Assembly: GCF_012972705.2 (NCBI RefSeq)
Contig: NZ_JABCSC020000004.1
Coordinates: forward strand, 186,001 to 250,000
Source of the DNA: Uliginosibacterium aquaticum
Lineage (GTDB): Bacteria; Pseudomonadota; Gammaproteobacteria; Burkholderiales; Rhodocyclaceae
Length of the DNA stretch: 64,000 nucleotides
Direction of reading: 5' to 3'
In this document: one piece after another, positions 1-8,507 of the stretch
Layout of the letters: every line of letters starts with the position of its first letter
Position numbering within the stretch: the first letter of the stretch is position 1
The notes under the pieces: model-generated
The model's input: the letters and a program-made list of their open reading frames with translations, nothing else
Database searches by the model: none
Told to the model about the DNA's origin: nothing
Program-made: the position numbers and the translations under genes

Positions 1-298
1 CTTGGTGAACTTCAGCTACGTACTCCTCTGAGAATTGAACGCGCTTATCAAAGGCAACATTCGCCATGTGTGAACTGGCTCCGAGTGCAAATCGATTCTG
101 TTGCTCTTGTCGAACAATTTCTCTCTCGTGAGCTGCTTGATCGCGGAGAACTTGTGTGAGTGCCGCGACTAGTGACCCGACGAGCGGGATGCTGACTAGC
201 CGTTGTATGAAGTCGCCGTGAGGCAACAACGCATATGCGATTGCAGAGGCTAAGAAGATGGCAATAGTGCCAAAGTAGAAGTAGCGGCTGCGAAGCAT
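1..298 (-). CDS. Unknown membrane protein, 3' part beyond window
   Basis: An open frame of 99 codons runs from an ATG at 298 off the left edge with no stop, so only the N-terminus is present. It begins MLRSRYFYFG and has two hydrophobic stretches, at about residues 7-24 and 32-48, followed by a charged helical segment (about 50-68) that ends in a conserved-looking block reading FALGASSHMANVAFDK. This suggests a small protein anchored by two N-terminal membrane helices with a cytoplasmic C-terminal domain. The function is not recognised. Base composition is clearly more AT-rich than the rest of the window, and the codon use is unlike that of its neighbours, which hints at recent acquisition. 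No ribosome binding site is obvious before the ATG. Confidence 0.6.
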   Translation of the reverse strand, partial: MLRSRYFYFGTIAIFLASAIAYALLPHGDFIQRLVSIPLVGSLVAALTQVLRDQAAHEREIVRQEQQNRFALGASSHMANVAFDKRVQFSEEYVAEVHQ

Positions 299-340
299 GG
301 TTTTCGGATGGCTAATGTTTCTTGAATATTGTTGTGACCA

Positions 341-366
341 ATAAAACAAGGCCCCTTCCGGAGCCT
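341..366 (-). terminator. Intrinsic terminator of nrdJ
   Basis: Read on the minus strand, a 7-base stem (AGGCTCC paired with GGGGCCT, one mismatch) closed by a GGAA loop is followed by a T-rich run. It lies 24 bases after the nrdJ stop codon and fits a Rho-independent terminator. Confidence 0.6.
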
Positions 367-389
367 CGTTTCATTCAATTAACTTCAAG

Positions 390-3275
390 TTACCCGCAAG
401 TCCCCACCGCCCCACACGCGGTGCAGAAATCACACCCATCCTTGCGGATCATGGTGTGGTTGCCGCATTCGGGGCAGGCGGCGCCTTGCATGACTTTGGG
501 TTCGTCTTTCTCGCGCGGGGTTTCGAGGATGCCCATTTCGCGCATCGGGTAGCCGTTTTCGTCCAGCACGCCCAGCATGGCGTAGCGGTGGATGACCAGG
601 CGGGCCAGGTAGGCGACGGTGCTGGGCCAGTTTTGCTGGCGGCGGGTGCCGGGTACGAAGGCCATGAAGTCACCCAGGGGTTCCGGGTAGTTCAGCAGCT
701 TGCGGAGCTTCATGCCGATCCAGGCCGGGTCGACCACGCGCATGTCGAGCGAGAGCAGGCGGGCGAGGCCATCCAGGGCGCGCGGGTAGTTGCCCGAGAG
801 CCACATGGAGTAGGGGCGGGTCTGGGGCTGACCTCCGGGGCCGTCCGGCAGGGTGATTTCTTTCAGGCCCAGTACGAAGTCTTCATTGGTCGCCGGGTTC
901 TGGATGTCTACCGTCCAGGAGAGGGTGCCGTCGGCGCCGGTCTTGGGTTCGGCCACCGAGAACACGGCGTCGCGCACCGGGGTTTCGCCTTCGCCTTCAA
1001 AGGCGCCGAGGGCTTCGCAGCGGTGGCGGATGATCTGGGCGAAGGCCGAGACGACGCCGGGCACGCGCTTGTGCTCGCCATGCGGCGGGAAGGGCAGCTC
1101 GAAGGAGGCTTCACCGACGGTATGGGCCAGGGTGTCGAGCTTGAGCTTGAGCCAGGCGCGGTCGTTGGCGCGCATGTCCATCGACAGGGTCTTGGCGACG
1201 GCGCCGAGGCCGCGCGGCTGGTCGGCACCATTCACCCACACTTCGAAGGGCTTGCTGTGGCCGGGGCGGCCGTTTTCGGCCTGGCCGACGAAGATCGCGA
1301 AGCTGCCTTGCGGGCTGCTCAGCATGTAGGTCCAGGAGAGGTTGCCGTCGGGCATCTCCGGGCGGCCCGGCCAGCGCAGGCTGGAGAGCACCGGAGCGGG
1401 CAGGTTGGGGATGGTGAGGCGGCGGTTGGCATCACTCATCTGCACATCGTGCGGGGCCTTCTTGTCGTCGCCAGCGGCCGGGGTGCTCGGGCCCACGGAG
1501 AGGACAGAGCCGAGTACGCTGTTCGGGCGGTAGGTGGCCAGACCCTTGAGGCCGGACTTCCAGGCGCTCATGTAGAGGTCTTCGAAATCGGCGTAGGGAT
1601 AGTCTTCCGGCACGTTCACAGTCTTGGAAATGGCGGTGTCGACATACGGGGCGACGGCGGCAACCATGTCCTTGTGCGCGGCGGCGGAGAGTTCCAGCGC
1701 GGTGACGAAGTATTCGGGCAGCTTGGCGGTGTTGCCGCCCAGGTGCTTGTACAGACGCCATGCGTAGTCTTCGACCGCGTATTCCTTGTGAGTGCCATCC
1801 ACCATGCGTTTTTTGCGGGTGTAGGTCCAGGAGAAGGGCGGCTCGATGCCGTTCGAGGCGTTGTCTGCAAAGGCCAGTGAGATCGTGCCGGTGGGCGCGA
1901 TCGAGAGTAGATGGGAGTTGCGGATGCCGTGCTTGCGAACTTGCTCTTTGACTTCGTTCGGCAGACGCGACGCGAAGTTGCCGCCAGACAGATACATGTC
2001 GGCGTTGAACAGCGGGAAGGCGCCGCGTTCTTTGGCCAGCTCTACCGAGGCAAGGTAGGCGGAATCGCGCATCACCTTGCTGATCTGGGTCGCCATGTCG
2101 CGGGCGGCCTGGGTGTCGTAGCGCAGGCCGAGCATGATCAGGGCGTCGCCCAGACCGGTGAAGCCGAGGCCGACGCGGCGCTTGTTGGCGGCTTCCTGCG
2201 CTTGCAGGTCGAGCGGCCAGTGGGTGACGTCGAGCACGTTATCCAGCATGCGGATCGAGGTGGCAACGCACTTGCCGAAGGCGACTTCATCGAACTTTGC
2301 CTTCTTGGTGAAGGCGCTCTTGATGAAGCGGGTCAGGTTGATCGAGCCCAGGCAGCAGCAGCCATACGGCGGCAGGGGCTGCTCGGCGCAGGGGTTGGTG
2401 GCTTCGATGGTTTCGCAGTAGTTAAGGTTGTTGTCCTTGTTCATGCGATCCAGGAACAGGATGCCCGGCTCGGCGTGATCGTAGGTGGAGCGCATGACTT
2501 GCTCCCACAGATCGCGGGCCGGCACCTTGCGGTACACCCACAGGCCGTCTTCGCGCTGGTAGGCGCCGGCGGCCTTGATGTCACTGGCCGGTTCGGCCTT
2601 GTGCACTAGCTCAATGTCGCCATTGGTTTCAACGGCGCTCATGAACGCGTCGCTCACACCGATGGAGATGTTGAAGTTGGAGAGGTCGCCGGAATCCTTG
2701 GCATGGATGAAGGCTTCGATATCCGGGTGGTCGCATCTCAATACGCCCATCTGTGCACCACGGCGGGCACCGGCGGATTCCACCGTTTCGCAGGAGCGGT
2801 CGAACACGCGCATGTAGCTGACCGGGCCGGAAGCACGGCTTTGAGTGCCACGCACCGCAGCGCCGACCGGGCGGATCGAGGAGAAGTCGTAACCCACGCC
2901 GCCACCGCGACGCATGGTTTCAGCGGCGTGCGAGAGGGCGGTGTAGATGCCGGGGCGGCCGTCGACTTCTTCAGTGATGGAGTCGCCCACCGGTTGCACG
3001 AAGCAATTGATCAGGGTGGCGGCCAGCGAAGTGCCGGCGGCTGAGTTGATACGGCCGCCCGGGATGAAGCCGGCGACCTGGGCTTCGAAGAAGCGCTCTT
3101 CCCACTTGGCGCGCTTGTCTTCGGTTTCGACGGCCGCGAGGGCGCGGGCAACACGACGGCGCACATCGGTGACCGAGGCTTCGTCACCCTTCGCATATTT
3201 CTCGAGCAGGATCTCACCGGAGATTTCTTGCTCTGCGAGGGTGGAAACGGCTTCGTCGCGGATCTGTGCATCCAT
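390..3275 (-). CDS. nrdJ: Adenosylcobalamin-dependent (class II) ribonucleotide reductase
   Basis: The protein reduces ribonucleotides to deoxyribonucleotides using coenzyme B12, so it supplies DNA precursors with or without oxygen. It has the NrdJ core, including [18 protein letters not shown] (active-site loop with NPCAEQ) and GYDFSSIRP. The C-terminal third holds two related TSCPD-like repeats (about residues 650-770 and 790-920). The protein ends in a cysteine-rich ribbon, CPECGN...[14 protein letters not shown], which probably shuttles electrons to the active site and binds zinc. The length of about 960 residues is normal for the long B12-dependent form. I prefer the ATG at 3275 over the in-frame ATG at 3290, because GGGAG sits 8 bases before the former and nothing sits before the latter. 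Two NrdR boxes lie upstream. Confidence 0.95.
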   Translation of the reverse strand: MDAQIRDEAVSTLAEQEISGEILLEKYAKGDEASVTDVRRRVARALAAVETEDKRAKWEERFFEAQVAGFIPGGRINSAAGTSLAATLINCFVQPVGDSITEEVDGRPGIYTALSHAAETMRRGGGVGYDFSSIRPVGAAVRGTQSRASGPVSYMRVFDRSCETVESAGARRGAQMGVLRCDHPDIEAFIHAKDSGDLSNFNISIGVSDAFMSAVETNGDIELVHKAEPASDIKAAGAYQREDGLWVYRKVPARDLWEQVMRSTYDHAEPGILFLDRMNKDNNLNYCETIEATNPCAEQPLPPYGCCCLGSINLTRFIKSAFTKKAKFDEVAFGKCVATSIRMLDNVLDVTHWPLDLQAQEAANKRRVGLGFTGLGDALIMLGLRYDTQAARDMATQISKVMRDSAYLASVELAKERGAFPLFNADMYLSGGNFASRLPNEVKEQVRKHGIRNSHLLSIAPTGTISLAFADNASNGIEPPFSWTYTRKKRMVDGTHKEYAVEDYAWRLYKHLGGNTAKLPEYFVTALELSAAAHKDMVAAVAPYVDTAISKTVNVPEDYPYADFEDLYMSAWKSGLKGLATYRPNSVLGSVLSVGPSTPAAGDDKKAPHDVQMSDANRRLTIPNLPAPVLSSLRWPGRPEMPDGNLSWTYMLSSPQGSFAIFVGQAENGRPGHSKPFEVWVNGADQPRGLGAVAKTLSMDMRANDRAWLKLKLDTLAHTVGEASFELPFPPHGEHKRVPGVVSAFAQIIRHRCEALGAFEGEGETPVRDAVFSVAEPKTGADGTLSWTVDIQNPATNEDFVLGLKEITLPDGPGGQPQTRPYSMWLSGNYPRALDGLARLLSLDMRVVDPAWIGMKLRKLLNYPEPLGDFMAFVPGTRRQQNWPSTVAYLARLVIHRYAMLGVLDENGYPMREMGILETPREKDEPKVMQGAACPECGNHTMIRKDGCDFCTACGAVGTCG

Positions 3276-3371
3276 CGTGGTGACTCCCATAAGTGATTTT
3301 TGTGGCGTGCGGCGCCTGAGAAGCCTCGTTTGGTACGAGGGGCTGGCGGCAGCGTTGGAACAGGCGAACGG

Positions 3372-3414
3372 TACTACATCTAGTTTTGGATTTGCAGTCT
3401 TGCACTAGATGTAG
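3372..3414 (-). promoter_or_regulatory. Tandem NrdR boxes upstream of nrdJ
   Basis: On the minus strand two 12-base sites, CTACATCTAGTG (3403-3414) and CTAGATGTAGTA (3372-3383), match the core of the known NrdR consensus (CwAtATaTwGt). They lie 31 bases apart, three helical turns, which is the usual spacing of paired NrdR boxes. They are about 100 bases before the nrdJ start, so NrdR repression of nrdJ is expected. The assignment rests on consensus and spacing only. Confidence 0.8.
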
Positions 3415-3549
3415 GGTTGTGCCTTGAAGGGCAGGTGCGTCGGAAACGGCCTTTTGGCAAGGCTTTTCAGCGCATGAAAAAAGCTGATGGCGGGAAAACC
3501 CGTAGCGGACTCCGCCGTGGGTGAAAAACCTTTTCTGAAGCGTGGGTTT

Positions 3550-4395
3550 TCAGGCCAGACCGAGGGACTGCATCACCGATTCGAGCTGGGCATCGCAGTT
3601 TTCGGCAAAAACGGGCAGCAGAGCGAGGTCGACGCCAGAAAGCTCTGGAGTGTCCGGGTCCAGCAGCGGGCAGGCGGCGCTGATGGTCTCGCCGCGTTCG
3701 CTGGCTTCGGCCATCGAGATGGCCAGGTTCAGGCGTGCGGCCTCGGCGGAAAATTCGCCGGCCAGTGCGGGCTGGAGCTGTGAGCCGATGACGGTGCCGA
3801 TGCTGGCTGGCAGCATCCAGGATGCGCAGAGGGCTGCGCCGACCTCACTGAAGTCACAGCCGATGATTTCGCGCTCCTTTTGGGCCAGCTCGCGCAGATC
3901 CGGGCCGGACATTTCGAGCACGATGCCCATCAGGTCCGCTACCGCGTGGTACATCACGAGGTGGCCCATGTCCGAGAGCAGGCCGATGATGAAACTGCGT
4001 TCGGAGTCTCGGTTCTCGAGGCTGCGCGCGAACTGACGGCAGAGCAATGCACGGCGGATGCTGCCGCGCCAGAAGCGTTGCATGTCCATGCGCTGCGGGC
4101 GGATGCCGTGAAAGGCGGCGGCCAGGGTGCCGGCCAGCACGATATCGCCCACTTGTTCCATGCCGATCAGGCTGATGGCGCGAGAGAGCGTTTCGATGCG
4201 TCGCGGGAAGCCGTAGAAGGCGCTGTTGGCGATGTGCAGCAGGGTGCCGGAGAGGGCGGGATCGTTGGCAATCAGCTCGGCCAGTTCGCCAATGCTCAGC
4301 TCGGGGCGCGCCAGCGCCTGGCGGATCTTGTAGTACAGGTCAGGCAGGCTGGCCAGGTGGTCCTGGCTGGCAACGAGTTCCTGAGCTAGATGCAT
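3550..4395 (-). CDS. HDOD domain protein
   Basis: A soluble 281-residue protein made mostly of an HDOD domain (about residues 15-215), a helical relative of HD phosphohydrolases used as a scaffold in bacterial signalling. Recognisable parts are the N-terminal helices with LPDLYYKIRQAL, then NDPALSGTLLHIANSAFYGFP and ISLIGMEQVGDIVLAGTLAAAF. HDOD proteins usually lack catalytic residues and take part in cyclic-di-GMP, motility or stress signalling, so no enzymatic role is claimed. The start at 4395 is chosen because GGGGAG lies 5 bases upstream; a longer upstream frame has no coding support and would overlap the next gene. The gene lies downstream of the YdcH-like gene on the same strand. Confidence 0.8.
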   Translation of the reverse strand: MHLAQELVASQDHLASLPDLYYKIRQALARPELSIGELAELIANDPALSGTLLHIANSAFYGFPRRIETLSRAISLIGMEQVGDIVLAGTLAAAFHGIRPQRMDMQRFWRGSIRRALLCRQFARSLENRDSERSFIIGLLSDMGHLVMYHAVADLMGIVLEMSGPDLRELAQKEREIIGCDFSEVGAALCASWMLPASIGTVIGSQLQPALAGEFSAEAARLNLAISMAEASERGETISAACPLLDPDTPELSGVDLALLPVFAENCDAQLESVMQSLGLA

Positions 4396-4447
4396 GGCAC
4401 TCCCCTGCGGATGAATCGGCGCATTATCCCCGCAAGGGATGGGGTTG

Positions 4448-4660
4448 TCAGGCCTGAGTTTCGGGGCCGAGGGTGTGTTCGATGATGTTGATGCGGTCTT
4501 TGACCAGCAATTTACGTTTTTTGAGGCGCCGCACCATGACCTCGTCTTCCGATTCGCCGTTGCACAGGCGGGAGATTGCTTCATCCAGCTCGCGGTGTTC
4601 GGCGCGCAGGGTGTCGAGACGATGACTGAGGCTCATCGCGGCCTGGAACATGTCGCTCAT
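4448..4660 (-). CDS. YdcH/DUF465 family small protein
   Basis: A 70-residue, highly charged, all-helical protein (MSDMFQAAMSLSHRLDTLRAEH...) of the DUF465/YdcH type. Family members are short coiled-coil proteins of unknown function. It starts with MSDMF and the second half contains an R-R-L-K-K-R-K-L-x-x-K-D stretch typical of the family. AGGAG lies about 8 bases before the ATG at 4660. The same strand carries the HDOD gene 52 bases downstream, so the two may be co-transcribed; the divergent side faces the DUF3567 gene. Confidence 0.75.
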   Translation of the reverse strand: MSDMFQAAMSLSHRLDTLRAEHRELDEAISRLCNGESEDEVMVRRLKKRKLLVKDRINIIEHTLGPETQA

Positions 4661-4858
4661 CGGTGTGCTCCTGAAATTTTTCTTATTGTGATGCTTTCCT
4701 GTGCACGATAGCGTTTGCACAGGGGAACCTAAATCCATCGACACAACTCGTAACCATCGGGGACTTGAGAAATCCCTTCGCGGACCGATATCAAAATCAG
4801 GCCCCGGTGAAAGCGTTCTCCTGCCTTGCCGCCAACCCGACGTAACAGGAGGTTCATC

Positions 4859-5098
4859 ATGAATATCGTATTGAACAATCCGGTGTTGTACGTGGTGGAC
4901 TACCCCTCGGTCGGGGCGATTGAAGTGATCGACAAACGCAAGGCCCGCGGGGTTTTGCTCGAGGGTGATGCAGCCCAGCGTTTCAAGCGCGAGCTGAAGG
5001 ATGCGATGGAGCAGAACGAGGAGGGAGAGGAGCTTGATTTCGATCCCTATCTTGATGGCTTCGACGCCTTGCTGACCCAGCCGGCGATCTACCAGTAG
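4859..5098 (+). CDS. DUF3567 family protein
   Basis: A small acidic protein of 79 residues beginning MNIVLNNPVLYVVDYP. The order VVDYP...GAIEVIDK...GVLLEGDAAQRFKRELK...FDALLTQPAIYQ matches my recollection of DUF3567, a family known mainly from betaproteobacteria and without known function. The start at 4859 has a strong ribosome binding site, AGGAGG, 6 bases upstream. An in-frame start 33 bases earlier would put this site inside the gene and is rejected. greB follows 54 bases downstream on the same strand. The gene supports the betaproteobacterial assignment. Confidence 0.75.
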   Translation: MNIVLNNPVLYVVDYPSVGAIEVIDKRKARGVLLEGDAAQRFKRELKDAMEQNEEGEELDFDPYLDGFDALLTQPAIYQ

Positions 5099-5152
5099 CG
5101 CCTGCGCGACGGAAGTTTTCCGCATCGGCACGGCTGTGGCATCCTTGGCCGC

Positions 5153-5710
5153 ATGAACAAGGCTTTCGTCAAGGAAGGCAGCGAGGACGACGATGACGAA
5201 CTCGCTGCTGAGCCCTCTTTGCCTGCGGGCAGCAAGTACTACATCACTCGGCGCGGCTTCAACCGGCTGAAGGCCGAACTCGACCAGCTGGTGCGCGTGG
5301 AGCGGCCGGAAGTGGTGTCCATCGTGTCGTGGGCGGCGTCCAATGGGGATCGTTCCGAGAACGGTGACTACATCTATGGCAAGCGGCGCCTGCGCGAGAT
5401 CGACCGACGCATCCGTTTCCTGATCAAGCGGCTGGAGTCGGCAACGGTGGTCGACCCGGATGCCCAGGAGAATCTGGAGCAGGTCTTTTTCGGGGCGACG
5501 GTGACGGTTTGCGATCAGGAGGGCGAGGAGTTCGTCTATCAGATCGTGGGCGTGGATGAGGCCAACGCCAGCGAGGGGCTGGTGAGCTGGATCTCGCCCC
5601 TGGCCAAGGCGCTGATGAAAGCACGCGAGGGCGACACGGTGCGCTTTGCCAGTCCGGGTGGGCTGCGTGAGCTGGATGTGCTCGAAATCCGTTATCTGAA
5701 GCAGGACTGA
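5153..5710 (+). CDS. greB: Transcription elongation factor GreB
   Basis: GreB binds the secondary channel of RNA polymerase and stimulates cleavage of back-tracked transcripts. The 185-residue protein has the N-terminal coiled coil with the tip motif GDRSENGDYIYGKRRLREID, where the Asp and Glu of DRSE coordinate the catalytic magnesium. A C-terminal FKBP-like domain runs from about residue 105 (FFGATVTVCDQEGEE) to the end. The N-terminal 25 residues form an acidic extension (EGSEDDDDELAAEP) longer than in E. coli GreB. The ATG at 5153 is the first usable start. The following kinase gene begins 52 bases after the stop. Confidence 0.95.
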   Translation: MNKAFVKEGSEDDDDELAAEPSLPAGSKYYITRRGFNRLKAELDQLVRVERPEVVSIVSWAASNGDRSENGDYIYGKRRLREIDRRIRFLIKRLESATVVDPDAQENLEQVFFGATVTVCDQEGEEFVYQIVGVDEANASEGLVSWISPLAKALMKAREGDTVRFASPGGLRELDVLEIRYLKQD

Positions 5711-5762
5711 TTCAAGTTGACGTCTTCGCCGGTCGTGAAAGCAGGAAGACAAGGAGTCTTCC

Positions 5763-7130
5763 GTGGCTGATAGCGCCTGTTCCTCTGATAGCCCCGATCC
5801 CGTGATGCAGGCGCGCGCACGCGAGTCCTTGTTGCGCCTGCATCTGGACTACAGTCGCCGGGCCCTGGCTGTTTCCGGACTGGCCAGCCTGCTGGTTCTG
5901 GTGGTGTTTCATGGCGCCATGCTTCCGGCCTGGGCGCTGTATGCCTGGGCCTTGTTACTCAATGCGGTGAGTGGCGTGCGACTCTATCTTGCCCACCGCT
6001 GGCGTAACGACCCGCAGCGACTTCAGCGCGGGCCGCTGTGGGAGCGCCGTTTTGCGCTGATGGCGGGGGCCTCCGGCCTGATCTGGGGGGCGCTGTGTCA
6101 CTTGCTTTATCCCGAGGCCGAGAGTGGTTTGCGTGCAGTCGCCCCACTCTGCCTGATGGGCGTTGCGGCGGGGGCGGTGATGTCCTTGTCAACCAACATG
6201 CCGGCCTTTTACGCTTTTTTCCTGGGCATGCTCGGGCCGGGCAGCATCTTTCTGCTCCTGCAGGAGAGCGGGGCCGAGCGCTGGACCGGCTTCATCATGC
6301 TGGTGTTCACTCTGACTTCTTTCGTCAATGGTCGCCATGCGGCGGGCAGTCTCAGCCGGGCCGATGCCCTGCGACTAGAGCTGGCGGCGGCCGTGGAGTC
6401 CGCCGAAGCGGCCTGCGCGCGAGCTGAGCAGGCGAGTCAGGCGAAAAGCATGTTCCTCGCCAACATGTCGCACGAGTTGCGCACGCCGATGCACGCGATC
6501 CTGAGCTTTTCCCAGCTCGGCATGGAGCGGGCGGGGGAGCGCAAGATCATCGATTACTTTGAGCGGGTGCACCAGAGCGGCAGTCGTCTGTTGGGGCTGA
6601 TCAATGGGCTGCTGGATCTTTCCAAGCTGGAAGCAGGGCACATGGACATGAGCTTCCAGCCCCAGAGCCTGCGTCCCTTGGTGGATGCCACCCTGGTGGA
6701 GCTGGCGCCTCTGCTGCAGGCGGCTTCGCTGGAGGTGGAGGTGCAGGAAGAACCCTGCCTGCCTGTTGCGGCGCTGGATGCCTTGCGCATCGGTCAGGTG
6801 CTGCGCAATCTGCTTTCCAATGCGATCAAGTTCTCGCCGCCGGGTGGGCGCATCAATGTGCATCTCGGTCTGGTTGCGGCCACACGCCAAGAGCTGCCCT
6901 GGTTGCGCTTGGCGATCGTGGATCACGGCCCGGGCATTCCCGAGGATGAGCTGGAAAGTGTCTTCGATGAATTCGTGCAGAGTAGCCAGACGCGTACCGG
7001 CGCGGGGGGTACTGGCCTGGGCCTGGCGATCTGCCGGCATATCGTGCTAGCCCATGGCGGACGCATCCAGGCGCGCAATGCGGCCCTCGGCGGTGCCGAG
7101 CTGATCGTCGACCTGCCGGCGCAGCCCTGA
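5763..7130 (+). CDS. Membrane sensor histidine kinase, orphan
   Basis: A 455-residue kinase. The first 180 residues contain about six hydrophobic segments and no obvious periplasmic sensor loop, so the membrane domain itself is probably the sensor. A short coiled coil (about 190-225) leads to the HisKA domain with the phosphoacceptor His in MSHELRTPMHAIL (about residue 237). The ATPase domain follows, with the N box NLLSNAIKFSPPGG (about 350), G1 DHGPGIPEDEL (about 386) and G2 GTGLGLAICRH (about 416). No response regulator is adjacent. Translation probably starts at the GTG at 5763, which has AAGGAG about 7 bases upstream. The signal sensed cannot be told from the sequence. Confidence 0.88.
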   Translation: MADSACSSDSPDPVMQARARESLLRLHLDYSRRALAVSGLASLLVLVVFHGAMLPAWALYAWALLLNAVSGVRLYLAHRWRNDPQRLQRGPLWERRFALMAGASGLIWGALCHLLYPEAESGLRAVAPLCLMGVAAGAVMSLSTNMPAFYAFFLGMLGPGSIFLLLQESGAERWTGFIMLVFTLTSFVNGRHAAGSLSRADALRLELAAAVESAEAACARAEQASQAKSMFLANMSHELRTPMHAILSFSQLGMERAGERKIIDYFERVHQSGSRLLGLINGLLDLSKLEAGHMDMSFQPQSLRPLVDATLVELAPLLQAASLEVEVQEEPCLPVAALDALRIGQVLRNLLSNAIKFSPPGGRINVHLGLVAATRQELPWLRLAIVDHGPGIPEDELESVFDEFVQSSQTRTGAGGTGLGLAICRHIVLAHGGRIQARNAALGGAELIVDLPAQP

Positions 7131-7200
7131 TCCGCCCGCCGCGCTTTTCGCTGCGCAGGGCTGCGGGCACAATGCGGCTCCCTGTGTTGCGAGTGTTCCC

Positions 7201-7716
7201 GTGGACGGAGTCGTGCTGAGCTATCTGAGTGGATATCCCGAGTCGCTGCGCGGCCAGGTGGCGCTCGCCATCGAGCAGGGGCGGCTGGGCGATGCCTTGC
7301 GGCAGCGCTACCCGCAGGCGCATGAGATTCGTTCCGATGCGGCCTTGTACGACTATGTACAGAGCCTCAAGGCGGGCAGCCTGCGCAATGCCGCGCCGCT
7401 CAGCAAGGTGGCCTTCGATGCACGCTTGCAGACCTTGCGCAATGCGCTCGGCACGCACACCACGATTTCGCGTGTGCAGGGAGGGAAGCTCAAGGCCAAG
7501 CGTGAGATCCGCGTGGCCAGCGTGTTCCGTGAGGTGCCTGAGGCTTTTCTGCGCATGATCGTGGTGCACGAGCTGGCGCACCTCAAGGAACGCGACCATG
7601 ACAAGGCCTTCTATCAGCTGTGCTGCCACATGGAACGGGACTATCACCAGCTCGAGTTCGATGTGCGGGCATGGCTGTGCTGGCGCGAGTCCGGTGGCGC
7701 TGTGCTGTGGGCCTGA
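7201..7716 (+). CDS. YgjP-like zinc metallopeptidase domain protein
   Basis: A soluble 171-residue protein of the YgjP/WLM-like group (DUF45, gluzincin fold). The zinc motif HELAHLKERDHDKAFY gives HExxH plus a downstream His-Asp-x-x-Phe, characteristic of the family. The start is a GTG at 7201 with only a weak ribosome binding site; later in-frame starts would remove part of the N-terminal domain. The final TGA stop (7714-7716) uses the first base of a 223-base inverted-repeat element, so the gene end coincides with an insertion boundary. The substrate is unknown. Confidence 0.75.
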   Translation: MDGVVLSYLSGYPESLRGQVALAIEQGRLGDALRQRYPQAHEIRSDAALYDYVQSLKAGSLRNAAPLSKVAFDARLQTLRNALGTHTTISRVQGGKLKAKREIRVASVFREVPEAFLRMIVVHELAHLKERDHDKAFYQLCCHMERDYHQLEFDVRAWLCWRESGGAVLWA

Positions 7717-7938
7717 GAAGCTGTTCCCGATCTGACTGTGAGGCCGCTCATTGATCACTGTGCGGGCTCATGGGCTGCTCGGAATCCTCATTGATCAGCA
7801 TAAACTCCGGTTCCTGTGCTGCGCTTCCCCACGGTTTGCTTTGCACAGCAAACCGGCTGCGGCAGCGCAGAGCATGCTCTGCCAAACCCTGCCTCGCCCC
7901 TGCTGACGGCCTCTCGCTACAGATCGGGAACAGCTTCT
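7716..7938. repeat. Inverted-repeat (MITE-like) element, family A, long copy
   Basis: A 223-base element bounded by perfect 19-base inverted ends, AGAAGCTGTTCCCGATCTG at 7716-7734 and its complement at 7920-7938. It contains a perfect 9-base stem-loop (7832-7840 with 7847-7855) and a 16-base palindrome (7867-7882). A second, shorter copy lies at 49499-49645. The sequence TGA lies directly outside or at both ends. No transposase is encoded. Terminal repeats, internal homology and relocation to a distant site indicate a non-autonomous mobile element; the long hairpin may also act as a transcription barrier. Confidence 0.8.
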
Positions 7939-7992
7939 GAGGGAACAGGCCTAGGCAGCCCTGGCTGAATGACGGGACGCGGCCAGGGCTCC

Positions 7993-8415
7993 TTACATCT
8001 GCTGGAAGATGAAGGAGGTAAAGAACACTTCCTTGATCCCGCTCTTCTCGTCCGTTTCGAGATCGGTATTGAGTTCCTCGACCAGGGCTTCTGCCAGTTC
8101 CTGACGCCCTTCCTGGGTGCGCAGCGCTTCCGGTGACATGCCGGCCACCACGATCAGCACCCGGTGTTGCAGCATCGGCTTGAAGTCGTCGATCAGCTTG
8201 GCGCTTTCAGGTTTGGCGGGCACCATGACCAGCTGGAGCTGGAGGATCACGCCACCGCGTCCGGTCTTGCCCACATTCACGATGAAATTCATCGGAGCGG
8301 GGCCGCTGGCGCCTTCGCCCCCCCCTCCGCTGGCCCGTGCCGGTGGCAGGCTCAGGGCAATAAGGGAGGCGAACAGCAAGCTGCTGCGGGCAAGCAGGGA
8401 AACGGGGGAAAACAT
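7993..8415 (-). CDS. FliL-like flagellar-associated protein, orphan
   Basis: A 140-residue protein with an N-terminal signal peptide (about residues 1-28, ending PPARASGGG), a short Gly-rich spacer and a FliL-like domain. Recognisable features are the beta-strand pair before LIDDFKPMLQHRVLIVVAGMSPEAL, then TQEGRQELAEALVEELN and a C-terminal IKEVFFTSFIFQ. FliL sits at the flagellar motor and supports torque under load. Unlike standard FliL it lies alone, with no flagellar gene within 60 kb. The N-terminus could be either a cleaved signal or a single membrane anchor. It may be a second FliL paralogue, and the role is inferred from family resemblance only. Confidence 0.7.
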   Translation of the reverse strand: MFSPVSLLARSSLLFASLIALSLPPARASGGGGEGASGPAPMNFIVNVGKTGRGGVILQLQLVMVPAKPESAKLIDDFKPMLQHRVLIVVAGMSPEALRTQEGRQELAEALVEELNTDLETDEKSGIKEVFFTSFIFQQM

Positions 8416-8507
8416 CCGGGCCTCCGGTTGGGGGAGAAATGGCGGGTCCGGAAGTTTCTACGGCAGCCTTGCGGCTTCCTGAAGTGGAAATTGCTGCGCC
8501 GCGGGAT

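Noticed and set aside
456-1880. Long plus-strand frame opposite nrdJ
   Set aside because: It is antisense to a clear nrdJ; high GC makes long open frames on the other strand common, and its protein is low in recognisable motifs.
3485-3530. Hairpin after the HDOD gene
   Set aside because: Stem is imperfect and the T-run is only four bases; too weak to call.
4448-5752. 434-codon minus-strand frame covering greB and the DUF3567 gene
   Set aside because: Antisense to greB for most of its length; only its last 70 codons are the real YdcH-type gene, with its own ribosome site.
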